64,000 nt of DNA from Siphonodentalium dalli (Eukaryota; Mollusca; Scaphopoda; Gadilida; Siphonodentaliidae), in the NCBI GenBank assembly GCA_032622095.1, contig CP136066.1:204066978-204130977 (forward strand), in the 5' to 3' direction. The notes beneath the pieces are model-generated. The model was not told the DNA's origin. It was given only the letters and a program-made list of their open reading frames with translations, and did no database searches. Position 1 is the first letter of the stretch. Each line of letters opens with the position of its first letter. The translations under genes were made by a program, and so were the position numbers. Below, piece by piece: positions 43,714 to 53,996 of the stretch.

Positions 43714-45741
43714 TTTTATGTTAACCCATAGTATGGTAAACATAGTGTCGTTGTCAGCATTTACCACTCGTTGTTAGTCCGTCCGTCCGTCTGTCTGTCT
43801 GTAGACACTTTACGCATGGTGCGATAACTCAAATATTTTCTATCTGATCAGAACCAAATTTTGTATATGAATTTCTCAGCACAAAAGACAGATCATTTTC
43901 GAATATGGGTTTGATCCGACTATTTTTAACTGAGTTATGGCCCTTTTTCAAAAAAATATTCAGTCTTAAAAAAAAAAATTAGATTGAATTCCTTGCTCAA
44001 TTTAACAAAAAAAAATTAAATAAATATAAAATAAATTTAAAAAAATATATATATTAATACAAAAAAGTTTTTTTTAAATAATTACAATTGTTTTTTTTTT
44101 TTTAAAGTTAACAAAATTTGAAAAACTAACACCGTTATAACTCTGCCAAGGGTACCCCGCATCACTAGGGCTGCAACGATACGCCCACCTCACGATTCGA
44201 TACGTATCACGATTTTTTGCAACGATACGATACGTACATGTATCACGATACATTCCAGACTGAAATTGGACCAGTTTACAACTTTTGATCTTTCTGTTGC
44301 ATTATAATAAATAGCCATTATGTGTACTATTATTCATCTATGTACTGGAATTATGACCACACTTGATGTTATACCATCTCGGCATCCTGTACTCTAGGCT
44401 GTACAGTTATTAGGCAATGAAAGATTCCTAAGGTTGAAGGGATCACTCTCACCAAAAAAAGAGCTGAAGGGTGCACATGTTTTGAGATATCCTTCTGAGT
44501 AACATTTAGTTTTTGCGTATGTCATGATTTCTGTAAAAGGATAATTCCTAATTTCCTTTATTATATATCATTAATTCCTTTATGTTCCAAATTCCTATAA
44601 AAATTTAAATTAACTGCAAACAAACTCAGACTTTCAACTTGAACACATGAAACACAAAGTGCTTCCACACCGGCGTTTTAAACATCGCCTGTGTCCCGAC
44701 AATTTTTTCGAATTATCTAGCCAGGTCCGTCTCCGACCGGCTGAGAACTTTGATCATTCGATACTTCCGACATGTTAATTTTATAGATTTTAAATGTCAA
44801 ATATATTGAAAGGACCCTCGCGATAGCGGAAAAAACAATTTTGATTGGTTAACAGAAAAGGAAAATACGGAATCATTGCGGTTACAGCCAATGAAAAGTG
44901 TCCTCTCAGAGAGCTTGGGCGACAAAAATGCAAATCGAAAACGTACCGGAATAATTACGAAACAAACCGCGTATCGCACCGCCGGTAAACTTCGCGATTC
45001 ACCGAAACCACGGTGAATCGTTGCAGCCCTACGAGTCACCACACCAAATTTGTTTAAATCGGTCCAAATTCTTATGTTATGTACTGGTAAATTTGTTTGG
45101 AGCAACATTAAATCCAATTCACCAATTCCATCCCATGCCTTTGGACTACTTAGCTATTGATAAGGCTATATTATTTTCTGATGTCTCTTATGCCAGTGTG
45201 CAGATAATGTGATAAAGAAAGCTATGTTATCTAATTTAAAATAAAGATTCAACAATACACATCACATGATATTAACAGTAGACTTGAACGTCTGTGCTGC
45301 CTTGCACAGCTGAAGATGTCACTCTACAGATGGTCTGAGGTCATTATAAATGTTATGTTATTGGTTTAATAGAGATGTCAGCTTTAAACATAAACAATTC
45401 CTGTGATTTGTTGACATCTCTGCTATATAATTGATATTAATGGGTCAGCAGTGAGGTGGCTTATATTAACCCAAGTATTCCATGTCCAGGTCACCTTTCA
45501 CATTTAACCCAAGGCTGTGGTGGTGCTGCATTACAGATCCTGTACCAGTCAGTGCATTCTCTTATATAAATGCGAGTGACCCATAAATTCCAATAATTTG
45601 TGTTATGTACATTTGTCTATAATATACATAACAGTATACTATAATTCAACACCAAAACTCTCATTTATGATTCCGATCATAGTAATTTACTATCGCCAAG
45701 GGATGGGTTAACATCTGCCAATTGAGATCGGCCTCTCGTTT
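43714..45741. repeat. Inverted partner of the ~2 kb repeat at 19737-21836
   Basis: Reverse complement of the 19737-21836 repeat. It starts 'tttatgttaacccatagtat' and ends 'gatcggcctctcgttt'. It has only one 'gggccataactc'-type module instead of four or five, and carries an hAT-like insertion. A (CCGT)/(CTGT) run lies near 43780. Confidence 0.75.
44166..45031. mobile_element. hAT-like element inserted in the ~2 kb repeat
   Basis: The ends TAGGGCTGCAACGATACG and GAATCGTTGCAGCCCTA are inverted copies typical of hAT. The flanks CGCATCAC and CGAGTCAC agree at six of eight positions. The partner repeat near 20340 reads straight through this point ('ggtgatttggggtacc' on the + strand) and so shows the empty site. 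Inside, 'gatcactctcaccaaaaaaa' and 'tcatgatttctgt' match the foldback MITE family of 35730. No transposase. Confidence 0.85.
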
Positions 45742-45938
45742 GTTTTTGTAACTATTACTATTAAAACTCTATGATTCTCACAAACGTTTATTATGCCAGA
45801 CATACCGGTATTTGGAAATGATTTATTTCGTCATCTTGTGAAAATCAAAACTGAATCACAGATCTAGAGATGTAAATCTGTTCGGATTTGCATCGGCTTT
45901 TCAAAGAGACTGCGTATTACTCTACAGTCACGATCTGC
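45742..45938. other. Short spacer, no feature
   Basis: Nothing recognisable between the 2 kb repeat and the piggyBac-like MITE. Confidence 0.3.
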
Positions 45939-45942
45939 TTAA

Positions 45943-46334
45943 CCCTTTACCCAACAAACCGGCCAAAACCGGCCAAATAAAGCTTCAACAGCCTAAAATA
46001 TCTTCCGTCTGTCTCAATAGAACCATACAAATATGGATATCATTGGAACCGGCTCCTTGACCACATTGTGATAGTTATAGTTATACCCTGTGCCAATGCA
46101 TTCTCTTATATATGCGAGTCGACCATAGGTCGCCTCGCATATATAAGAGAATGCATTGGCCTAAAAAAAATCTTTTTTTAACACTTTTTACCATTTTTTC
46201 TTACATTCTTTAACAATTTTATAATTTTTAATGTGTTAAGCCAATGCATTCTCTTATATATGCAAGGCGACCTATGGTCGACTCGCATATATAAGAGAAT
46301 GCATTGGCACAGGGCCCTTCTGTTGGGTAAAGGG
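45943..46334. mobile_element. piggyBac-like MITE (392 bp)
   Basis: CCCTTTACCCAACA ... TGTTGGGTAAAGGG, flanked by TTAA on both sides (45939-45942 and 46335-46338), matches piggyBac target and terminus form. The interior holds two ~60-bp perfect hairpins made of 'gcattctcttatatatgcga' and its complement around 'gaccataggtc', plus 'ggccaaaaccggcc'. Confidence 0.9.
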
Positions 46335-46338
46335 TTAA

Positions 46339-46725
46339 CTCATTGCAGGCCTGCAGGTTTCAAAATTATTTGTAACCTATTTTTCGTTCGCCTGGTTTGT
46401 GCTTAGGTAACCTATACCATAGGTTAGCAGGAGAGTTACACAAACTGTTATAATCACAGTATTATCACTACAACTAGTATTATTAACTAAAGATGGGCAA
46501 CTCATTGAAATACGATAATAATTTTGAATGTCTCATTTTGGGACTTGATTGAGCAAAAATTAAGGTGAGAATCAGTTATCGCGAGACCTACATAAAACTA
46601 TGGTGCGACCTGTTTTTCTTTCGCAGCATTTTCATTTTAGATAACTTCCAGGCGAACTGAACAGTTGTTCGCCTCAAATTTGCATATAAAAAGACTATAA
46701 CTATAACTTTCTTAACTTATTTCAG
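46339..46725. other. Upstream region of the zinc-finger gene
   Basis: Probably intron or promoter sequence. A good splice acceptor, 'cttaacttatttcag', ends at 46725, so a 5' untranslated exon may lie upstream and the next exon may begin at 46726. Confidence 0.4.
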
Positions 46726-46850
46726 GTGGTTTCATGTGATGGGACAGATGTAGCAAAGAAGATACATACATGTACCAACAGAATAAAACAATGCAATGCT
46801 GATTTGTCATTGCACAACACAACACTTTATAGCACTATCCAAGCATAAAA

Positions 46851-49028
46851 ATGGGTAAAATGAAGAATATTCATCACTGCGACAAATGTAATAAGCTGTA
46901 CTCATCGAAACAGATTCTGCAGAGACACGCCAAGCAGCATGAGTCTGATAAGGACTTCTCTTGTGATATATGCAGTAAGGAATTTATACATGAGCACCAC
47001 CTCACCGCTCATCTACTCGTTCACTCTGGCGATCGTCCCCACGGCTGTGAACACTGCGATAAGAGCTTCCCAACAAAACATGCACTGAATAAACATGCTA
47101 AGCAACACAGTGATAAAAAAGATTTTGTTTGCGATGTTTGTGGGCGAGAGTTCGTATATAAGCACCATCTTATGGGCCATCTGGCCGTTCATGTTGGGCA
47201 GAAATCGCATGTTTGTGCGGACTGTGGGAAGGGCTTTGCTCTCAAACAATATTTAACTCAGCACATGAAATGTCATTCCGGTAACAGAGATTATGTTTGT
47301 GGCATATGCCAGAAAACGTTCATACAAATGCATCACATGACGCGTCACATGGCAACACACGGAGACAGTAAAAAATTCCAGTGTGATGTTTGTGCTAAAA
47401 AATTCTACAGGAAAGATCACATGAAAAAACATGTCCAGTCACACTCTCGTAATGAAAAGAGGACTAAAATGAAAATGTTTAAGTGTATCTCATGTCCAGC
47501 TTCTTTCTTTGATGAAGAACCTTTGAAGATGCATGAAAAAACACACACTGGAGACGCAGCCTTCAAATGTGGGATTTGCGATAAGTACTTTCTAACGAAA
47601 TATCATCTGGTGCAGCATATGAATAGTCATGATGACAAGCAGTTCAAATGCGAGAATTGTGGGAAGATGTATCGTTCCGAAAGACATCTCTGGGATCATG
47701 AACGTAGTCACAAAGAAGGGAATCCATTTAAGTGTCAAAAGTGTGGTAAATCTTTTGGAAGTAAACCTGGGTATGTTTATCATAAGAAGCATGTTTGTGG
47801 CGCGGAGCTCCATCAGTGTAGTTACTGCAGCGAGTCTTACACAAGTTTAACGAGTCTCAAGAAGCATTTGGCCGATGATCACAGTGTAATTTATACGCCA
47901 TCAGAACTCCAGTTCACTTGTGAAATCTGCCAAAAAATATACCATATCAGACGAGAGCGTGATTTACATGTTCGCCGAGTGCATACGAAAATCAAGCCAT
48001 TTAATTGTACCGAGTGTGATGCTGCATTCTACGAAAACAGCAAACTAAAGATTCACAATCGAATACACACCGGAGAAAAACCGTATTGTTGTGAAAAGTG
48101 TGGGGATGCTTTCTGTAGGAGGCTTGACTTGGAAATTCACAATCGCATTCATATGGATGGCAAGCCATTTCAATGTGTGGTGTGTGACTATTCTTATTAT
48201 AGGAAGTCTCATTTGATGCGTCATATGAAGCTTCATACAGATGAAGGTGATCTCACCTGTGACTTATGCAGGCGTTCATTCTATGATAAAACCGCTCTTG
48301 AGCGACATAAGAAAATGCATCTTGGTGAGATAGAGAAACCGTTTTCTTGTGGCATTTGCTCAAAAGTATATGAGTTCAATTCGCGACTGAAGAAGCATAT
48401 GAATGTACATATCTTAGGTGACGATTCAACAAAATTGAGACGAAGGAACACTTCCACGGCAACATCCAAACATTGCAAATTAACTAACGCTGAGTCAAAG
48501 TCAGAATCGAGAGGAAAGAACACACCAAAGCGTACATCAAAAAGATGTAAAACATCTGATTCTGACTCGGACTCCCTTCTATCTGATGAATCAGAGTTGA
48601 GTTTTGAAATGACAGATGTTTCTGAAGAAGAGTCAATCTCAGATGATAGTGACGACTCTTGTTTTTCGGATTCTTGTGACGAGAATACAGATAGAGATGT
48701 TCACGATAAGAGTTGCTCAAGAGAAGAGAATTTAGATGAGTCTGAGAAGGATGACTGTGATAAGAATTTCTCTGGGGAAGACGATTTGGAGCACACCGAG
48801 TCTCCTGAGAGGGATGATTGTGATAATAGGACTTTGGCAGCGGAAGATTTGGAGCAGACTGAGTCCCAACTCAGGGAACATTCTGTGCCTGATAATGCTG
48901 TATCAGTGCCAGTAAAATCATTGAATGGGGAATGTGTGTTTGAGCCCCATGAATTAGGTTCTCTTATTCTCCAAAAAAGAGACACAACAGATTCAAATGA
49001 TTCCAATGCGAGTGACTCAGTACCATAA
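46851..49028 (+). CDS. C2H2 zinc-finger protein, 18 fingers with an acidic Ser-rich tail
   Basis: 725 aa in a single open frame; an in-frame TAG at 46830 supports the ATG. Residues about 8-525 carry 18 C2H2-type fingers, mostly C-x2-C-x12-H-x3-H with short linkers. A gap with basic residues (RNEKRTKMK) separates fingers 7 and 8. Finger 11 ends HKKHVC and lacks the normal second-His spacing; fingers 12 and 13 have x4 between His residues. Only one canonical HTGEKPY linker is present, before finger 15. The tail (~530-725) has RGKNTPKRTSKRCK, then long Ser/Asp/Glu runs, with a repeated 'ERDDCDN'-like pattern. Such proteins are nuclear DNA-binding regulators. No KRAB, SCAN, ZAD or BTB domain is seen. 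I cannot assign an ortholog. Confidence 0.93.
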   Translation: MGKMKNIHHCDKCNKLYSSKQILQRHAKQHESDKDFSCDICSKEFIHEHHLTAHLLVHSGDRPHGCEHCDKSFPTKHALNKHAKQHSDKKDFVCDVCGREFVYKHHLMGHLAVHVGQKSHVCADCGKGFALKQYLTQHMKCHSGNRDYVCGICQKTFIQMHHMTRHMATHGDSKKFQCDVCAKKFYRKDHMKKHVQSHSRNEKRTKMKMFKCISCPASFFDEEPLKMHEKTHTGDAAFKCGICDKYFLTKYHLVQHMNSHDDKQFKCENCGKMYRSERHLWDHERSHKEGNPFKCQKCGKSFGSKPGYVYHKKHVCGAELHQCSYCSESYTSLTSLKKHLADDHSVIYTPSELQFTCEICQKIYHIRRERDLHVRRVHTKIKPFNCTECDAAFYENSKLKIHNRIHTGEKPYCCEKCGDAFCRRLDLEIHNRIHMDGKPFQCVVCDYSYYRKSHLMRHMKLHTDEGDLTCDLCRRSFYDKTALERHKKMHLGEIEKPFSCGICSKVYEFNSRLKKHMNVHILGDDSTKLRRRNTSTATSKHCKLTNAESKSESRGKNTPKRTSKRCKTSDSDSDSLLSDESELSFEMTDVSEEESISDDSDDSCFSDSCDENTDRDVHDKSCSREENLDESEKDDCDKNFSGEDDLEHTESPERDDCDNRTLAAEDLEQTESQLREHSVPDNAVSVPVKSLNGECVFEPHELGSLILQKRDTTDSNDSNASDSVP

Positions 49029-49096
49029 CCGTTCATAATTGTCCACTTTTATAATTATTCGCATAATGATTTTCACAATCAACGATATATCCAATG

Positions 49097-49102
49097 AATA
49101 AA
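49097..49102 (+). terminator. Polyadenylation signal of the zinc-finger gene
   Basis: AATAAA 69 bp after the stop codon. Confidence 0.5.
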
Positions 49103-49233
49103 ATTGGTATGAAATTCTCAACATTTCTCAAGCCAACACGGAATACCTTTCAAACCTTCTGGGATATCATGGGGACCCTTCAGAACCCTTATGTTTCCAA
49201 ATGGCATGCAAATCATGCAATTAGCATTGTAAA

Positions 49234-49367
49234 CAAGCCTTGAAATAGTGTGTCTGTCATTTGCAGAATGAGGTCCCCAGAGGGTGAATTTGGTGATGCT
49301 AGCATCACCAAATTCACCCTCTGGGGACCTCATTCTGCAAATGACAGGCACACTATTTCAAGGCTTG
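49234..49367. mobile_element. hAT-like MITE, short palindromic form
   Basis: CAAGCCTTGAAATAG ... CTATTTCAAGGCTTG, flanked by perfect 8-bp direct repeats ATTGTAAA (49226-49233 and 49368-49375). The element is almost one perfect palindrome centred on 'gatgctagcatc'. Confidence 0.9.
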
Positions 49368-49467
49368 ATTGTAAAGACAAATTCTGCATCCAGTCAATTC
49401 TGAGTTGATGAATCATGTGTAGATTTCCGTGAATCACCTTGCAGTTCACCAGTTATCTATTATTTAA

Positions 49468-49883
49468 AGGTACTCAATCTGATTAAGCACCCCTATATTA
49501 CTATTTCTTTGGCTTCAGGGGTAAAAAATATTTGATTCGAGTCGAGGAACCGACCCATCAAAGCTCAGAGTGATCAGATATTGATTTTTGAAGTTTGTTA
49601 TTTCTCGAGATGTGTACTAATAATTGTCACAGAAACACTTATTCAAACGGACGAAGATGGATAACTCTAAAATAAAGTCGTAATAATAACGCAATTTTGA
49701 CCGAGACCATCCTTTTGACGGCGTGTTTCTGGGCTACAAACAATAGAAATAACAAAACTTCAAAAATTGATATCTGATCACTCTGAGCGTTGATGGGTAG
49801 GTTCCTTGACTCGAATAAAATATTTTTTACCCCTGAAGCCAAAGAAATAGTAATTTATGAGGGTCTGATCGGATTGAGTATCT
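49468..49883. mobile_element. Foldback element with TTAA flanks
   Basis: AGGTACTCAATC and GATTGAGTATCT are inverted ends next to TTAA (49464-49467 and 49884-49887). Long inner arms pair ('ctttggcttcaggggtaaaa' with 'ttttacccctgaagccaaag'). Related half-copy at 31566-31760. Confidence 0.75.
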
Positions 49884-49887
49884 TTAA

Positions 49888-50518
49888 AATATCATTTTGT
49901 TGTATGACTCAAAACCATTCATTGGAAATTGTTAGTTCAAACATAATTATCTGTCTATTTTATATAACACATGATATATAACACATAATTTGTTTATACA
50001 GACAATGGGATTGGAGGACAAGTGCTAACTCACTTATGGGTACCCATAGTTCCTTGAATATTTTTGTTTGGTTGAATGATTTCATCAATGCATATGACGA
50101 TATCACATGCCAAATCACTTGCTAACCACAGTTCGCCAGGAATATCGTGGCCAACTTAGCTGGCAGTGTATTTCTGACAAATCATGTGATTGTTTGCCAT
50201 CTGCAATTACTCATTGTCCCTATGTGTTCTAATTTGTCATATTCACACTGATCTCATGCCATTTGGAAGGGATGGAAGGTGTGGGGCTTCAAGTCTGGTG
50301 CAAAAATTATACACCGATGAAATGCCTTCAAAGTTAAAACTGTATACTTATCTTGACAAAAAGGTAGTCTTTGGATGATATATGGGTCATTATCCCCCAA
50401 CTGGCCATTTTAAGTAGCGTTCAGATGAGTCTGTTGCATACGTCATGTAGAAATTGGATCACAGACAATAACACTAAGGCATTCAGATGGATGTGATGCG
50501 TCCTTTACATTGTATCCA
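49888..50518. other. Intergenic, no supported gene
   Basis: A 62-codon ORF (50190-50378) has no domain. Nothing else. Confidence 0.3.
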
Positions 50519-50522
50519 TTAA

Positions 50523-50774
50523 CCCTTTACCCAACAGAAGGGCCCTGTGCTAATGCATTCTCTTATATATGCGAGTCGACCATAGGTCGCCTCGCATATA
50601 TAAGAGAATGCATTGGCTTAACACATTAAAAATTATAAAATTGTTAAAGAATGTAAGAAAAAATGGTAAAAAGTGTTAGGCCAATGCATTCTCTTATATA
50701 TGCGAGGCGACCTATGGTCGACTCGCATATATAAGAGAATGCATTGGCACAGGGCCGTTCTGTTGGGTAAAGAG
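50523..50774. mobile_element. piggyBac-like MITE, short form (252 bp)
   Basis: CCCTTTACCCAACA ... TGTTGGGTAAAGAG with TTAA at 50519-50522 and 50775-50778. It is essentially the two hairpins of the family with a short AT spacer; the 'ggccaaaaccggcc' block is missing. Confidence 0.9.
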
Positions 50775-50932
50775 TTAATAAATTAATTCTATGATAATGT
50801 AAAACCTGTCGGATCCCAACAACGAACACTTTATTGACATAAATACAAGTCATTGTTCCTTCACAGCCGCCAGTTTTATCGATTGAAAACAAGAAATGTC
50901 ATGACTCACGCCATATAAGGTATGCGTGTTAA

Positions 50933-51126
50933 CCCTTTGAGTCCAAATAAGTCTGTTAAAGAATATAAGAATAAATTATTAAAATTGTAAAAAATTGTAA
51001 AAAATAAAAAAATAAATGCATTCTCTTATATATGCGAGGCGACCTATGGTCGACTCGCATATATAAGAGAATGCATTGGCACAGGGTATATGGGTTGATA
51101 CAAAAATCGACCTGGCACTCAAAGGG
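50933..51126. mobile_element. piggyBac-like MITE, variant termini (194 bp)
   Basis: CCCTTTGAGTCC ... GCACTCAAAGGG, TTAA on both sides (50929-50932 and 51127-51130). It carries one family hairpin ('cattctcttatatatgcgag') with different terminal repeats. Confidence 0.85.
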
Positions 51127-51130
51127 TTAA

Positions 51131-51465
51131 CAGACACACACGGATACAACAAACACTTCGAAACAGTCTGAACACCTTAACTGGTTCAGTGCTGAAAGCC
51201 CATATTTGGACCCTATGTAAGAGTGCTGGAAGCCCAGATATGGGCTTTGGCAATGACACTGTCTTGTTAAGTCAACTCTTGTTTAGTTTAATCATTTAAA
51301 TAGCGTTTGTCAGGTAATATTTCAGAATTACTGTTACATATATAATTAAATTGGGACATTGTGAAGTTTGAATGGATGCCGACCAATAAAATTGTCAGAA
51401 AAGGTACTTATATCGCAAAAAGTTTGAGAAAAATTATAAATGTTTTGCCCTAAAGGCGGCCGACA
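51131..51465. other. Intergenic, short local repeat
   Basis: 'gctgaaagcccatatttgg' and 'gctggaagcccagatatggg' form a ~40-bp diverged pair at 51192-51245. No gene. Confidence 0.4.
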
Positions 51466-51813
51466 ACCAAGCTCATAACCATAACCTAATCAGACATCCA
51501 AGCTCATATCGATAACCTACTTTGACAAACAGACAACCAGGCTCATAACCATAGCCTAATGAAACATCCAGGCCCATAACCATAGCCTAATGAGACATCC
51601 AGACTCATAATGATAGCCTAATGAGACATCCAGACCCATAACCATAGTCTAATGAGACATCAAGGCTCATAACCATAGCCTAATGGCTTATGAGACATCC
51701 AGGCCCATAGTCATAGCCATAGCCTAATGAGACATCCGGACTCATAACCATAGCCTATTGAGACATCCAAGCTCATAACCATGGCCTAGTGAGACATTCA
51801 GGCTCATAACATA
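51466..51813. repeat. 31-bp minisatellite
   Basis: About ten to eleven copies of 'gacatccaggctcataacca tagcctaatga' with point changes and a few partial units. Confidence 0.85.
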
Positions 51814-52061
51814 ATCACAAATGTATATATATGGGGGTCAAATTTGAGAAAAGAATGCAAATTATCAACTCCGAGCATAAAATTCAATAATTTTCTGTTT
51901 GTTGAAATATATATACGCATTTTATTACGTGTATGTAGGATATTTAGCAGCGAACCAGTTAATGTTATTGTCTGTAGTCCAATTTCTACACACGCAACAG
52001 ACTCGTCTAAACACTCCTTTATAATGCAACATAAGCATCCGTATGAACGGTTTAACACATA

Positions 52062-52272
52062 CAGTAATGCCCTAAATAATCGACTCCTTAACCACAGCAT
52101 AATTATGGGTAACTTTTCAGGATTTAGTCGGAAATATGGCTTGTTACCATTCATCGGAAAGCTCTCACTGTGAGGTTTCCGATGAATGGCAACAAGCCAT
52201 ATTTCCGACTAAATCCTAAAGTTAACCATAATTCTGCTGTGGTTAAGGAGACAATTATTTAGGGCATTACTG
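52062..52272. mobile_element. Tc1/mariner-like palindromic MITE
   Basis: CAGTAATGCCCTAAATAATC ... GGGCATTACTG with TA on both sides. Same family as 43189. Confidence 0.9.
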
Positions 52273-52390
52273 TACAACGGATCTTGTCAAATACAACATA
52301 TGGACCAATGCAAAGGATTCGTTTGAATGCCACTTCAGTTTGTAATGTATTTCTTATGCAGGTAAAAATTCTGCCAGTTCTAGCAGAGGG

Positions 52391-52803
52391 CAAGCTTGGA
52401 AATAATGTGTCTGTCATTTGCGGAACGAGGTGCACTGAGGGTGAATTTAGTGACGCTACTCCACACAGCATCACTAAAATCACCCTTTGAGACCTCATTC
52501 TGCTTCTGTGAAGCATTCTCAAATTAACTTTGTTTTTAGTTACTTTTTCCCTTCTTTTCGGTTTCTAGATTCCCTCATTTGCAGAGATAAATTGCATAAT
52601 TGAGGTGACTAATGTGTGATAATCACCAACTTCAACTTGGAACTTCAATCTATTCCTAGGTCTACCGTAGCAGTTTATGCCTAAGTGAGGTTCCCAGAGG
52701 GTAAATGTGGTGATGCTAACCCGTGATGCAGGATAGCATCACTAAATTCACCCTCTGGGGGATCTCATTCTGCAAATTGACAGATGTACTATTTCAATGC
52801 TTG
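52391..52803. mobile_element. hAT-like MITE, long form (413 bp)
   Basis: Starts CAAGCTTGGAAATAATG and ends CTATTTCAATGCTTG. Perfect 8-bp direct repeats GCAGAGGG flank it (52383-52390 and 52804-52811). It probably represents the parent of the shorter 188-bp and 134-bp forms. Confidence 0.85.
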
Positions 52804-52811
52804 GCAGAGGG

Positions 52812-53506
52812 ATTATCTTCATTGTGATCTGAAAGTTCCAGTTTTGTTGGGGGTTCATTTTTCCATTCTTATGAATTATAAGGAACTTAGTTTCTAGGGC
52901 GCTGCGAATCGGGTGTTTTCATTTCGAATCGAATCAGGCAAACGATTCGAAATCGAATCGAATCTCGAATCGGATCATTGTTACTGAGCCAATCGTGTTC
53001 AAATACATAGAACTTCGAAGTAACACCTAAAATTGCCTGGTGAAAACTGCCTGGTGATCATCAATGTAGTGCAATATGTGCAGATTATGCGCTTCTCTGC
53101 ACACCTCTGCTTTTTATGTGCCTATGCACTCATTGAGTACAGATATTAAGAGCATACATGCATGCGAGAACCAATGTCGATGTAAATACAGACAAGCATG
53201 CAGCGTGATGCCTGTTTCATTTTGTTGAATATCGCAGTGTTTTTCGCTACATGTACAGTTGCGATGATTGTGTTATCTGTCGCTTGAACTGATAGACTTA
53301 CTGGACAATGTTTACAAAAATACTCAGGACTTAGATTCAGACTCGCATTTACGCAAATCAAACAAAGATCTAAAATCTGACATACATGTGTGTCACGGAA
53401 TTCCCATAATTCCTGGAAAAAGACTAGCACACAGCCTTGTATGGTAATTTTGTTGTTCACTAATGTCATCCTTACAGATTGGGTCAAATAGTTATAGATT
53501 AGTTAA
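52812..53506. other. Intergenic, with a possible hAT end fragment
   Basis: 'tagggcgctgcgaatcgggt' at about 52895, followed by repeated 'gaatcgaat' words, looks like one end of a transposon, but I could not find its partner. No gene. Confidence 0.3.
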
Positions 53507-53655
53507 GAAATAACTCTTGTTTCGATTAAGGTCATGCAGTTATAAACCGAAAAGTTTGAAGAAAATTCTATAACGCACATAGCGCCGTTATAGTAAATTT
53601 ATCTTCAAACTTTTTGGTTATAACTCATAACCTTAATCGAAATAAGAGTTATTTC
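53507..53655. mobile_element. Foldback element, ~60-bp arms
   Basis: 'gaaataactcttgtttcgat' pairs with 'atcgaaataagagttatttc', and 'aagtttgaagaaaat' with 'tatcttcaaacttt'. Flanks give no clear target duplication. Confidence 0.65.
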
Positions 53656-53996
53656 GTATAATTTAATCCGCAATTTCACAAGAGAACCACCATGATCAGA
53701 AGGTATAAATATAAGAGAAGCATAACACTTACAGATTATTGCCGTCGAAAAGACGCACACCAAAGTTGAAATTGTTATGAACGCTGTCAATCAAACATCC
53801 AATTATCAGTGACTGATCATGTGGTGTCATGAATTCGTCGCTTTTGATTGCTAGTGAACAGTGTACATGCATTGATCACCTGATCACTCCACTGTCGCAG
53901 CAGGTGTTCCAGAATATTTTGTAGCATGTACTGTGAAATATCATTGCAAATTTTAGCTTGATTGAGTCTTGTTGATTTTTTCTAGGTACTTGTGCA

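Noticed and set aside
47013-49036. Minus-strand ORFs under the zinc-finger gene
   Set aside because: Antisense shadows of a clearly coding plus-strand frame.
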